DNA of 8,261 nt from Vulcanimicrobiota bacterium (lineage in GTDB: Bacteria > Vulcanimicrobiota > Vulcanimicrobiia > Vulcanimicrobiales > Vulcanimicrobiaceae). The stretch spans positions 1 through 8,261 of the forward strand of contig JAFARW010000213.1 of assembly GCA_019245275.1 (NCBI GenBank), given 5' to 3'. Shown here piece after piece: positions 1-7,220 of this stretch. A program made the position numbers and the translations under genes. Each line of letters starts with the position of its first letter. Within the stretch, counting starts at the first letter, position 1. The notes below the pieces were generated by a model that searched no databases, was not told the DNA's origin, and saw only the letters and a list, made by a program, of their open reading frames with translations.

Positions 1-328
1 CTCCGGCGGAAAGCCGGGACCCCATAAGATCCAAGGAACCGGCGCGGGGTTCGTTCCCGACGTTCTCAATACGGCTGTCTACGATGAAGTGATCCGTGTT
101 GCGGATGAAGATGCGATCGAAATGGCGCGGCGTGCGGCGCGCGAGGAGGGGATGCTTGTCGGGATCTCCTCCGGTGCAAATCTGTGGGCGGCGTTGCAAG
201 TTGCCGGGCGCGAGAAGATGCGCGGAAAAACGATCGTCACGATCGCGTGCGATACCGGTGAGCGCTACCTCTCTAATCCGCTCTTTGCGGAGCAAGCGCC
301 GAGCATACACGAAGCAGCGCTGGTGTGA
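1..328 (+). CDS. cysK: Cysteine synthase (O-acetylserine sulfhydrylase), C-terminal part
   Basis: PLP-dependent cytosolic enzyme that makes L-cysteine from O-acetyl-L-serine and sulfide. Only the last 108 residues are present (reading frame from base 2). The family is usually about 300-310 residues, so roughly the last third is seen and the catalytic lysine lies upstream of the window. The fragment opens with the hallmark SGGKPGPHKIQG followed by GAGFVPD, characteristic of CysK. GISSGA at fragment residues 54-59 is the loop whose serine contacts the PLP pyridine nitrogen in this family. DTGERYLS (84-91) is the typical C-terminal signature. CysM or cystathionine beta-synthase are less likely because of the first motif, but cannot be fully excluded from a fragment. 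The TGA stop overlaps the GTG start of the next gene (GTGA), so translational coupling is likely. No truncation other than the window edge is seen. Confidence 0.95.
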   Translation, partial: SGGKPGPHKIQGTGAGFVPDVLNTAVYDEVIRVADEDAIEMARRAAREEGMLVGISSGANLWAALQVAGREKMRGKTIVTIACDTGERYLSNPLFAEQAPSIHEAALV

Positions 329-1344
329 ATGAACCGTTCGTCGAGATAACGCGCGGACCGATCGTTGAATCGGCGCACGTCGTCTCGGCGTGCGCAGTCG
401 ATCGTACTGGCCGGGCGATCCTTCAAATCGGCGACATCGAATCACCCGTCTACCTGCGTTCGAGTGCGAAACCGTTCATCGCAGCGGCATCCGTGCGGGA
501 GGGGGTTGTCGAGCGCTTCGGTTTGGAGCCACGCGAGATTGCCGTGATGGCCGCCTCGCATTCGGGCGAGCCGTTTCATGTGGAAGCTGTGCGTTCAATT
601 CTACGCAAGATCGGCTTGACGGAGGCGGCTTTGCAATGCGGACCGCACCCGCCTTACAATACTGCCGCGGCGGCGGAACTCGCGCGACACGGTGAGCCTT
701 TTACGGCGATTCACAACAATTGCTCGGGTAAGCACGCTGGAATCTTGGCGCTGTGTGTTTTGCTCGACTGCGATCCGTCGACGTATATGGAGCTGCAAAA
801 CGCAGCGGAGCAAACGATTTTGGAATTCTGCGCGCGGATGACGGGCGACAAGGCGGCGGATTTCCCGATCGGCATCGACGGCTGCGGCATCCCGGTCTTC
901 GCTGTTTCAACATTGCATGGGGCGCGGGCGTTCATGCGACTAGCGACGCTCGAAGGCATCGGCTTGCAGGATGCGAGCGCGCTGGCGGTCGTGCGTGATG
1001 CGATGCTGGCCTATCCTTTATATATCGCGGGTACGGGCGAGTTTGATTCGGTCTTGATGAGTACGTTCGGTGGCTCGATCACCTGCAAGGGCGGCGCCGA
1101 AGGGGTCCACGGTGACGCGCTGATTTCGGGCGCGATCGGGATGCTCGTGAAAGTGCGGGATGGAGCGCGGCGCGCGGTCGCACCGACTGTCTTCGCGATG
1201 CTCGATGAATTGGGCGCGATCGATGAAGATGCAAAAGCGGCATTGGAAATTTTTGCCGCGCCGCCGATAAGAAATCGCGCCGGCCGCATCGTTGGCGCGA
1301 CGCGCACGAAGCGGGCGATGATTTTGGAAACGCGAAAGACATAA
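325..1344 (+). CDS. L-asparaginase II family protein (Rhizobium etli AnsA/ReAV type)
   Basis: Predicted cytosolic amidohydrolase converting L-asparagine to aspartate and ammonia. It has 339 residues, the usual size for the Asparaginase_II family, which is unrelated to the E. coli AnsA/AnsB fold. RSSAKPF (45-51) supplies the Ser46/Lys49 pair, matching Ser48 and Lys51 of the R. etli enzyme. NNCSGKHAG (131-139) supplies Cys133 and Lys136, matching Cys135 and Lys138. DGCGIP (185-190) and CKGGAEGVHG (254-263) follow, with Lys255 the likely equivalent of Lys263. The third zinc ligand of the R. etli enzyme (Cys249) appears to fall on Asp241 in GTGEFDS. There is no signal peptide. The GTG start at 325 is chosen because it gives a natural N-terminus (FVEITRGPIVES) and a 4-base overlap with cysK; no strong ribosome-binding site is visible, so coupling is likely. 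The family call is firm. The physiological substrate is less certain, given the sulfur amino acid context. Confidence 0.88.
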   Translation: MNEPFVEITRGPIVESAHVVSACAVDRTGRAILQIGDIESPVYLRSSAKPFIAAASVREGVVERFGLEPREIAVMAASHSGEPFHVEAVRSILRKIGLTEAALQCGPHPPYNTAAAAELARHGEPFTAIHNNCSGKHAGILALCVLLDCDPSTYMELQNAAEQTILEFCARMTGDKAADFPIGIDGCGIPVFAVSTLHGARAFMRLATLEGIGLQDASALAVVRDAMLAYPLYIAGTGEFDSVLMSTFGGSITCKGGAEGVHGDALISGAIGMLVKVRDGARRAVAPTVFAMLDELGAIDEDAKAALEIFAAPPIRNRAGRIVGATRTKRAMILETRKT

Positions 1345-1346
1345 GC

Positions 1347-4300
1347 ATGCCTTCGTATCTCGAACTGCTTTCCGAGCGAATCGTGCTTTTCGACGGCGCG
1401 ATGGGAACGCAGGTCATGGCGTTGGAACCGGATGCAGCCACCTTCGGCGGAGCGCAATATCACGGTTGCAATGAGGCGCTTGTGCTCGCAGATCCGGCGC
1501 TGATCGAACGCATTCACGAGAGTTACTTTGACGCGGGCGCCGATGTCGTTGAAACTGACAGTTTTACCGGCTCCCGTCTGAAGTTGGCAGAGTACGGGCT
1601 CGACGACCGCACCGCTGAAATCAACCGCACGGCGGCGCAACTTGCGCGTCGAGCGGCGGATAAATTCAGTACCGCGGGTCATCCACGCTTTGTAGCGGGA
1701 TCGCTAGGGCCGACCGGCATGTTGATCTCGTCCTCGGATCCACAGCTCTCGCGTATCACGTATGAGGAACTCGCGGAGCTCTATCGCGAGCAAGCGGCGC
1801 ATCTGATCGAAGGCGGCGTCGACCTGCTGCTGATTGAGACGGCGCAAGATCTGCTCGAAGTCAAAGCGGCAATCGCCGGCATAGAGCACGCCTTTGCCGC
1901 GGGATCGCGGCGCGTTCCGATTCAAGCGCAGGTGACGCTCGATGTTACGGGTCGCATGCTCCTGGGAACCGACATTCGCGCCGTTTGCGCAACGTTGGAA
2001 GCGCTGCCGATCGACGTAATCGGTCTGAACTGCTCGACCGGCCCGACGCACATGCGCGATCCGGTGCGCTATCTCTGCGAAGCCTCGGCGAAGTACATCA
2101 GCGTCATCCCAAACGCCGGTCTTCCAAAAATGGGCCCGCGTGGCGAGACGATCTACCCGGAGACGCCCGAGGAGTTAGCGCGCGAATTAAGATCGTTCGT
2201 GCAAGATTTCGGCGTCAACGCCGTTGGCGGGTGTTGCGGTACGACTCCGGAGCACATCGCGGCTTTGCGTCAGGCGATCGACGGCGCAAAACCACGCGTG
2301 CCATCACCCAAACCGCACCAATTCGTCGCGTCCGCGATGACCGCTATCGCGCTCGAACAGGAGCCGCGTCCGTTGCTCGTCGGCGAGCGCATCAACGCGC
2401 AAGGTTCGCGCAAGACGAAGCGTCTGCTGCTCGAGGAGAAGTACGACGACATCATGCTCGTCGCGCGCGAGCAAGTCGAGGGCGGGGCGCATGTGTTGGA
2501 CGTTTGCTGCGCATTGACCGAGCGAACCGATGAGGACGAGCAGATGCGCACGCTCGTCAAGAAACTCGCACAGTCGACCGAGGCGCCGCTGATGATCGAC
2601 TCGACCGAGTCGCGCGTGCTTGAAGCGGCTTTGAAGAATTACGGCGGTCGAGCGATCGTCAATTCGCTTCACTTAGAAAACGGGCGGGCCAAGATCGATA
2701 CCGTCATGCCGCTCGTCATGGAGGCCGGTGCGGCGCTCGTCGCGCTTACGATCGACGAGCAAGGAATGGCGAAGACGGCGCAGCGCAAGCTCGAGATCGC
2801 AAAGCGGATCTATGAGATTTGCGTTACCGAGTATGGTTTGCCGCCGGGCGCGCTGATATTTGACGCGTTGACGTTCACGCTTGCAACCGGCGCGGACGAG
2901 TACGTCGATTCAGCGATCCAGACGATCGACGGGATTCGCGCGATCAAGGCGGCGCTGCCGGGCGTGCTCGCCTCGCTCGGCGTTTCGAACGTTTCTTTTG
3001 GACTCAAACCGCACGCGCGAGCAACGCTGAACTCTGTCTTCCTGCACCACTGCGTTGAAGCCGGCTTAGACCTAGCGCTCGTCAACGCCAAGGAGATCAC
3101 GCCGTACGCTGAGATCGTCTCAGACGAACGAGAACTTTGCGACGACCTCGTTTTCAACCGGCGTCCTGATGCGCTGCAGAGATTCATCGAGCATTGGGAA
3201 AGCAAATCGGTTTCAAAAACCGACGAGCGAGCCGAGGCGGCTGAAGATGCGTCGGAACCGATCGAGGTTCGCATTCATAATGCGATCTTGCGACGTCGCA
3301 AAGACGGGATCGAAGCGAAGATCGACGAGGCGCTCGAGAAACACGGACCGATCGACGTCCTCAACAACGTCTTGCTTCCGGCGATGAAAGATGTGGGCGA
3401 CCGGTTCGGGGCCGGTGAGCTGATCTTGCCGTTCGTCTTGCAATCGGCCGAAGTAATGAAAAAAGCCGTTGCTCATCTCGAGCAGTTCTTGGAGAAACAA
3501 GAAGGCACGACAAAAGGGAAGGTCGTGCTTGCGACTGTCTTCGGCGACGTTCACGACATCGGCAAAAATCTTGTAAACACGATTTTGACAAACAACGGCT
3601 TCAGCGTTGTCGACCTCGGCAAACAAGTGCCGATGAACGCGATCCTCGAGAAGGCGGTCGAGGTAGAAGCGGACGCGATCGGCTTGTCGGCGTTGCTTGT
3701 TTCTACGAGCAAACAGATGCCGATCTGTGTCGCCGAGCAAGATGCACGCGGTCTCAACTTCCCCGTGATTGTCGGCGGAGCCGCGATCAATCGCGACTTC
3801 GGCCGGCGGATTGCGCTTCTAGACGGGTCGCGGTTCTTCGAGCCGGGCGTTTTCTACGCGAAGGATGCATTTGAGGGCCTCGATCTCATGCAGCAACTTT
3901 GCGCAGATCCGAAGGCACGCTCCGAGCTAATCGAAAAGGCGAAACGTGAGGCTTTTGCGCTCCACGACGCCGCTGCAGCGACACAACCACGCAGAAACGG
4001 CGAGGTCTCGAAGGTCAAAGCAGAGCGCCCTGACATTCCGCGGCCGCCTTTTTTGCGCTCCAGAACCCGGATCGTTAATCCGAGCGAACTGTGGCCGTGC
4101 TTCGATTTGCGGAGTCTCTATCGGCTATCGTGGGGTGCGGCGAACACGAAGGGCGAGCAGTGGGAGAAACTGTTGCGCGAGGACTTCGAGCCGCGATTAC
4201 ACCGCTACGAGCAGCTCGTTATGGATGAGAAGATCATCGAGCCTCGCGTCGTTTATGGCTACTTCCGTGCAGCAGGCGAAGGCGATGACGTACTGCTCTT

Positions 4301-4814
4301 CGACGCCGACGACGCGAAGCGTGAGATCGCCCGCTTCCGTTTCTCGCGGCAGCCGGGCGGTGAGCATCTCTGCTTAGCAGATTACGTTCGTCCGCGCGAA
4401 GACGGGAAAGCTGTCGATATTGTCGCGCTGCAAGTCGTGACAGTCGGAGCAGAAGCGACGAAACGAATCGATGCGTTGCAAGCGAACGGCGACTACAGCG
4501 AGTCGTATTTCCTGCACGGCTTCTGCGTTCAGTCGGCGGAGGCGCTGGCGGAGCATACGCACAGGCGCATTCGCGCCGAATTGGGCCTACCGGACGATCG
4601 TGGGAAGCGCTATTCGTGGGGATACGGCGCCTGCCCGGACCTATCGCAACACGAAATCGTCTTCAAGTTGCTCGACGCGCCGCGCGCAATCGACGTAAAG
4701 TTGACGGAGGCGTATCAGATCGTGCCCGAGCAATCCACCGCCGCGATCGTCATGCACCATCCGAAAGCGGCGTACTTCAATGCTGCCGCCGTGCGCGAAC
4801 TGACCACCGCTTAA
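1347..4814 (+). CDS. metH: Cobalamin-dependent methionine synthase
   Basis: Cytosolic enzyme that transfers the methyl of 5-methyltetrahydrofolate to homocysteine through methylcobalamin, giving methionine and tetrahydrofolate. It has 1155 residues (E. coli 1227) and all modules in order. The homocysteine domain is about 1-315, with DGAMGTQ at 16-22 and zinc ligands Cys229 (GLNCSTGP) and Cys296/Cys297 (GGCCGT). The pterin domain is about 343-610 (GERIN at 346-350, IDST at 417-420, DEQG at 470-473, FDALTFTLATG at 505-515). A charged linker spans 617-640. The four-helix cap (about 640-720) precedes the B12 domain (about 722-860). In GDVHDIGKN (733-741), His736 is the axial cobalt ligand; GLSALLVST and VGGAAIN follow. 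The AdoMet activation domain is about 895-1155, with RYSWGYGACP (1088-1097) supplying the Arg and Tyr of the RxxxGY site. The C-terminus is about 30 residues shorter than in E. coli. ATG lies 2 bases after the asparaginase stop, with no clear SD. Confidence 0.97.
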   Translation: MPSYLELLSERIVLFDGAMGTQVMALEPDAATFGGAQYHGCNEALVLADPALIERIHESYFDAGADVVETDSFTGSRLKLAEYGLDDRTAEINRTAAQLARRAADKFSTAGHPRFVAGSLGPTGMLISSSDPQLSRITYEELAELYREQAAHLIEGGVDLLLIETAQDLLEVKAAIAGIEHAFAAGSRRVPIQAQVTLDVTGRMLLGTDIRAVCATLEALPIDVIGLNCSTGPTHMRDPVRYLCEASAKYISVIPNAGLPKMGPRGETIYPETPEELARELRSFVQDFGVNAVGGCCGTTPEHIAALRQAIDGAKPRVPSPKPHQFVASAMTAIALEQEPRPLLVGERINAQGSRKTKRLLLEEKYDDIMLVAREQVEGGAHVLDVCCALTERTDEDEQMRTLVKKLAQSTEAPLMIDSTESRVLEAALKNYGGRAIVNSLHLENGRAKIDTVMPLVMEAGAALVALTIDEQGMAKTAQRKLEIAKRIYEICVTEYGLPPGALIFDALTFTLATGADEYVDSAIQTIDGIRAIKAALPGVLASLGVSNVSFGLKPHARATLNSVFLHHCVEAGLDLALVNAKEITPYAEIVSDERELCDDLVFNRRPDALQRFIEHWESKSVSKTDERAEAAEDASEPIEVRIHNAILRRRKDGIEAKIDEALEKHGPIDVLNNVLLPAMKDVGDRFGAGELILPFVLQSAEVMKKAVAHLEQFLEKQEGTTKGKVVLATVFGDVHDIGKNLVNTILTNNGFSVVDLGKQVPMNAILEKAVEVEADAIGLSALLVSTSKQMPICVAEQDARGLNFPVIVGGAAINRDFGRRIALLDGSRFFEPGVFYAKDAFEGLDLMQQLCADPKARSELIEKAKREAFALHDAAAATQPRRNGEVSKVKAERPDIPRPPFLRSRTRIVNPSELWPCFDLRSLYRLSWGAANTKGEQWEKLLREDFEPRLHRYEQLVMDEKIIEPRVVYGYFRAAGEGDDVLLFDADDAKREIARFRFSRQPGGEHLCLADYVRPREDGKAVDIVALQVVTVGAEATKRIDALQANGDYSESYFLHGFCVQSAEALAEHTHRRIRAELGLPDDRGKRYSWGYGACPDLSQHEIVFKLLDAPRAIDVKLTEAYQIVPEQSTAAIVMHHPKAAYFNAAAVRELTTA

Positions 4815-4817
4815 CTT

Positions 4818-4824
4818 AAAGGAA
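4818..4824 (+). promoter_or_regulatory. Ribosome-binding site of the VOC gene
   Basis: AAAGGAA lies in the 15-base gap after the metH stop, and its AAGGA core sits 6 bases before the ATG at 4830. It is one of the few clear SD sites in the left block. It suggests that this small gene initiates independently rather than only by coupling to metH. Confidence 0.75.
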
Positions 4825-4829
4825 CCAAG

Positions 4830-5183
4830 ATGGTTAAAGAAATCGGGTTTGTCGTTTACACCGTAAAGGACTTACAGAAAGCGAAGGCGTTTTATCGCGA
4901 TGTCGTCGGGCTCGGCGAGCCAAAAGATCTGCATAAGGCTTGGTCAGAGTTCGACGTCGGCGGCACGACGTTCGCGGTCGTGACCGGCGGCGAATCCCTT
5001 GGAATGCCGCCCGGCTCCAGTTTCAGCGTCGCTTTCGAGGTTGATAATGTTGATGCCGAGTTCAAGCGGCTAAAAGAAAAAGGCGTCGACATCAACGAGC
5101 CGTTTGAATCGCCGACGTGCTGGGCGTCGTTCGCAAAGGATCCGGACGGCAACCGCTTCGCGCTCCACCAACTGAAGAAATAG
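4830..5183 (+). CDS. VOC (glyoxalase/bleomycin resistance/dioxygenase fold) protein
   Basis: Small cytosolic protein of 117 residues, the normal size for a single two-module VOC chain that would dimerise. The first beta-alpha-beta module is seen in GFVVYTVKDLQKAKAFYRDVVGL (positions 6-28, with the FY...GL signature). The second starts near FSVAFEVDNVD (65-75) and ends with DPDGNRFAL (104-112), a very typical VOC ending. Metal ligands of glyoxalase I do not line up: the His of the first strand corresponds to Phe7, the Glu of the third strand to a hydrophobic residue in TTFAVV, and the second-half His and Glu to Ser and Ala. It is therefore unlikely to be a glyoxalase I-type metalloenzyme. A ligand-binding or non-metal role is possible, but the substrate cannot be named. 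It starts at ATG with a good SD, 15 bases after metH, and probably ends the operon. Confidence 0.88.
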   Translation: MVKEIGFVVYTVKDLQKAKAFYRDVVGLGEPKDLHKAWSEFDVGGTTFAVVTGGESLGMPPGSSFSVAFEVDNVDAEFKRLKEKGVDINEPFESPTCWASFAKDPDGNRFALHQLKK

Positions 5184-5236
5184 AGGCTTCAGCGTAACCA
5201 AAGCACAGCACGGAGCTAATGTGTCGGGGTGACAGG
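5184..5236. other. Convergent intergenic gap without a clear terminator
   Basis: This 53-base gap lies between the convergent ends of the VOC and YceI genes. A 7-base inverted repeat (CGTAACC at 5193-5199, GGTTACG at 5235-5241) flanks it, but the 35-base loop and the lack of a T-run make it a poor intrinsic terminator. I see no ORF or RNA gene. Transcription from both sides may stop by Rho or by a mechanism not visible here. Confidence 0.5.
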
Positions 5237-5827
5237 TTACGGTGCGAGGACGATTTCGAAATCTACGCGCACGTCGTCTTTGACCGAGACCGCGCCGCCC
5301 ATCACCTTGATCGGCGTAATGCCGAACGTTGTTTGGCGAATCATCGTCGAGCCGCTAAAGTGTGAGGCATCCGATCTCGTGACCTGAAGCGTGATCGGGT
5401 GCGTTGAACCGTGCAGCGTTAGATCGCCGTTTACGGTCCAGCGCTTGGGATCCCGGTCGTCGATCGATGTCGAGCGAAAGATGATCGTCGGATACTTTGA
5501 GGTCTCGAGCACCTGATCGTCCATCGCCTTCTGAACGCTGTCTCGATCGCGCTGATCGAGCACTTGAATCTTGGTCGTGTCAATTGTGAGGTCAACTCGC
5601 TTCGACGGTGCGGCATAGCGCCCAGCGGTGATGGGCGCGGCGATCGTGTGGTCGTGTGCGAACGCCGCGAAGAACCCTTGTTTGAATACGTAGATGGTCA
5701 TTTTCGAACGTTGCACGTCGATTGAGCGTGACGCAGCAGCGCTCGCCGTATGTTGCGCTGCCATGCCGGGCAACGTTCCGGCAGCGAGCAACGCGAGCAA
5801 AAGAGCAGTGCGAGGCAGCGCGATCAT
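5237..5827 (-). CDS. Exported YceI-family protein (lipocalin-like)
   Basis: YceI proteins are small secreted or periplasmic beta-barrels that bind amphipathic lipid or isoprenoid ligands; the function of individual members is often unknown. From the ATG at 5825-5827 the protein has 196 residues, close to the family norm. It begins with a signal peptide: Arg6, a hydrophobic core ALLLALLAAGTLPG, and a likely cleavage near residues 24-32. Family features are VDLTIDTTKIQVLD (78-91), ETSKYPTIIFRSTSI (108-122), NGDLTLHGSTHPITL (133-147) and the ending TTFGITPIKVMGGAVSVKDDVRVDFEI. The AFAHDHTI segment (55-62) is seen in a subset of YceI-like proteins. An in-frame ATG at 5851 would add 8 residues ahead of the signal peptide and is less natural; neither start has a visible SD. 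The open frame runs back to 6085, but that part overlaps the divergent transporter gene and reads as noncoding. The gene stands alone on this strand. Confidence 0.87.
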   Translation of the reverse strand: MIALPRTALLLALLAAGTLPGMAAQHTASAAASRSIDVQRSKMTIYVFKQGFFAAFAHDHTIAAPITAGRYAAPSKRVDLTIDTTKIQVLDQRDRDSVQKAMDDQVLETSKYPTIIFRSTSIDDRDPKRWTVNGDLTLHGSTHPITLQVTRSDASHFSGSTMIRQTTFGITPIKVMGGAVSVKDDVRVDFEIVLAP

Positions 5828-5923
5828 CACGCGGTCATCGTGCAACACCATCGTGAATGCTTTATGAACGTAACGTGCCTCTCCCCCACCAGGGAACACC
5901 CGCGCCAGGGCGTAACCGCAAGG

Positions 5924-5952
5924 TCGATGGGCGACGGACTCCGCCGCCTCGA
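5924..5952 (+). other. Stem-loop in the leader of the transporter operon
   Basis: TCGA (5924-5927) pairs with TCGA (5949-5952). After a 2-base bulge, GGCGACG (5930-5936) pairs with CGCCGCC (5942-5948) with one A-C mismatch, around a 5-base loop. It ends 11 bases before the SD site at 5964. A small ACC-GCAA-GGT hairpin with a GNRA-type loop (5915-5924) sits immediately upstream and shares base 5924. Four Ts follow the stem (5953-5956), so an attenuator-like role is conceivable, but the T-run is short. Whether it folds in the RNA and has a function is inference. Confidence 0.35.
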
Positions 5953-5963
5953 TTTTGAGATTT

Positions 5964-5969
5964 GGGAGG
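5964..5969 (+). promoter_or_regulatory. Ribosome-binding site of the substrate-binding protein gene
   Basis: GGGAGG lies 6 bases before the ATG at 5976. It decides the start of the lipoprotein gene: an upstream in-frame TTG at 5955 would put this site inside the coding region and add 7 residues before a normal lipoprotein signal. Confidence 0.85.
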
Positions 5970-5975
5970 CCATCG

Positions 5976-7205
5976 ATGGATTTCGCATCGCTGAGGCGGC
6001 CAATCGCCGGTGTGGCGCTGATCGTTGCTCTTGCCGCTTGTTCGGGTGGAACTGGAGGTGGAACGCCATCGGGCAATACGATCAAGATCGGTATCGATCT
6101 GCCCGTTTCGGGTGCCGACGCATCGATCGGTGTGACAACGCAAAACGGAGCCGTTATGGCGATCGAACAAGCGGAAAAAAAGGGGCTGCCCGGCGGCTTG
6201 CATCTTCAGGCCGACGCGCTCGACGATGCCGTGCAGGGCGTGCACAGCCCCCAACAAGGCGCGTCGAACACGCGCACGTTCATTTCCGACGATAACGTGC
6301 TCGGTATGATCGGCCCATTCAATTCAAACGTTGCCAAAGCGGAGATTCCGTTAACGAATGAAGCCGGGCTCGTGCAAGTCAGCCCCTCAAATACGAATGA
6401 CGGATTGACAATTGGACCGGATGCCGCGAGCTTGCGGCGTTCGAATCCGACGGTCAACAGTTATTTTCGCGTTTGCACGATCGATTCGCGCCAAGGTGCG
6501 GCCGGCGCGCAGTTCGCGCGCAAGCTGAAATTCTCGCGGGCGTACATCCTTGATGACAACGAGACCTACGGGCTCGGCCTCGCGAACGTCTTCGAGGCCG
6601 ATTTCAAGAAGTTGGGCGGAACGGTTCTCGGCCACGATCACATCACGAAGAATCAACAAGATTTCAAAGCATTGCTGACCAAGATCGCCGCGACGCACCC
6701 GGATGTCATCTTCTTCGGCGGCACGACGAGCAACGGCGGCGGATTGATTCGTAAGCAGATGTTCGATGCCGGCATGAACAACGTCGCATACATGGGTGGC
6801 GACGGCATCAGCGATCCCGAATTCTTGACCGTTGCCGGCACGACGGCGGACGGCAGTTACTATACGGTTGCAGCGCCGAACGCCCAAAAGCTGCCGTCGG
6901 CGCAACAGTTCGTTAAGGATTACCAGGCTCGGTGGAACAGCCCCGTTGGACCGTATAGTGCGAGCGCCTATGCAGCGGCTCAAGCCATCATCGCCGCAAT
7001 CGATAAGGCGATTCGACAGAACGGCAATAAGATGCCGACGCGCGCGCAGGTGCTGAAAAACGTCGCCGCGACCAGCGGATTGCAGACGCCGATTGGAACG
7101 GTCGGCTTTGATAAGTATGGCGACTCGACGAATCCGATCCTGAGCTTGTGGACGATCCGCGGCGGTAAGGCGGATTTCGTCAACCAGCTCAATTTGAAAA
7201 CTTAG
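5976..7205 (+). CDS. Branched-chain amino-acid-type ABC transporter substrate-binding lipoprotein
   Basis: Extracytoplasmic binding protein of a LivJ/LivK-type ABC importer (type I periplasmic-binding fold, Peripla_BP_6 family). It captures the solute and delivers it to the LivH/LivM permease. It has 409 residues, typical for the family. The N-terminus has Arg7-Arg8, a hydrophobic core GVALIVALA, and the lipobox LAAC with the lipidated Cys22, followed by a flexible Ser/Gly/Thr linker. The mature protein begins with NTIKIGIDLPVSGADASIG (34-52), the usual family opening. GMIGPFNSNVAKAEIPL (110-126) and GLVQVSPSNT (131-140) form the first-lobe ligand region, and YFRVCTID (163-170), DDNETYGLGLA (193-203) and VIFFGGTTSNGG (244-255) continue the pattern. 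The start is set by the SD at 5964. livH follows after 15 bases in the same frame. The substrate may be Leu/Ile/Val, but homologues also bind urea, amides or aromatic compounds, so it is left open. Confidence 0.92.
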   Translation: MDFASLRRPIAGVALIVALAACSGGTGGGTPSGNTIKIGIDLPVSGADASIGVTTQNGAVMAIEQAEKKGLPGGLHLQADALDDAVQGVHSPQQGASNTRTFISDDNVLGMIGPFNSNVAKAEIPLTNEAGLVQVSPSNTNDGLTIGPDAASLRRSNPTVNSYFRVCTIDSRQGAAGAQFARKLKFSRAYILDDNETYGLGLANVFEADFKKLGGTVLGHDHITKNQQDFKALLTKIAATHPDVIFFGGTTSNGGGLIRKQMFDAGMNNVAYMGGDGISDPEFLTVAGTTADGSYYTVAAPNAQKLPSAQQFVKDYQARWNSPVGPYSASAYAAAQAIIAAIDKAIRQNGNKMPTRAQVLKNVAATSGLQTPIGTVGFDKYGDSTNPILSLWTIRGGKADFVNQLNLKT

Positions 7206-7220
7206 TGCCGGCGCCCTAGT

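Larger units (their letters stand above)
5852..5975. promoter_or_regulatory. Divergent intergenic region of yceI-like and liv-type genes
   Basis: This stretch must carry the promoters for both divergent transcription units, since no other space exists. I cannot point to a convincing -35/-10 pair on either strand. On the - strand CATAAA (complement of 5861-5866) is a weak -10-like hexamer that would place a transcript start just before the 5827 start codon. The region is GC-rich, with short direct repeats (CCAGGG at 5889-5894 and 5905-5910; CGTAAC at 5869-5874 and 5911-5916) and the stem-loop listed separately. It matches no riboswitch consensus I could recall. Confidence 0.4.

Noticed and set aside
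1011..1682. Long - strand open frame of 223 codons
   Set aside because: It is antisense to the asparaginase gene and metH, which have clear family motifs, and its product is Arg-rich with no recognisable domain.
5193..5241. Inverted repeat CGTAACC/GGTTACG as a bidirectional terminator
   Set aside because: Only 7 paired bases with a 35-base loop and no T-run; such a match can occur by chance.
5955..5975. TTG start for the binding-protein gene
   Set aside because: It places the good GGGAGG SD site inside the gene and adds residues ahead of a normal lipoprotein signal; the ATG at 5976 is better supported.
5852..5975. Known riboswitch (glycine, cobalamin, SAM, c-di-GMP, guanidine classes)
   Set aside because: Compared by memory on both strands; none of the conserved core sequences is present.
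5828..6085. N-terminal extension of the YceI reading frame by up to 86 residues
   Set aside because: The extension is Pro/Ala/Gly-rich, would bury the signal peptide inside the protein, and runs antisense over the transporter gene's SD and start. It is a shadow of high GC content.
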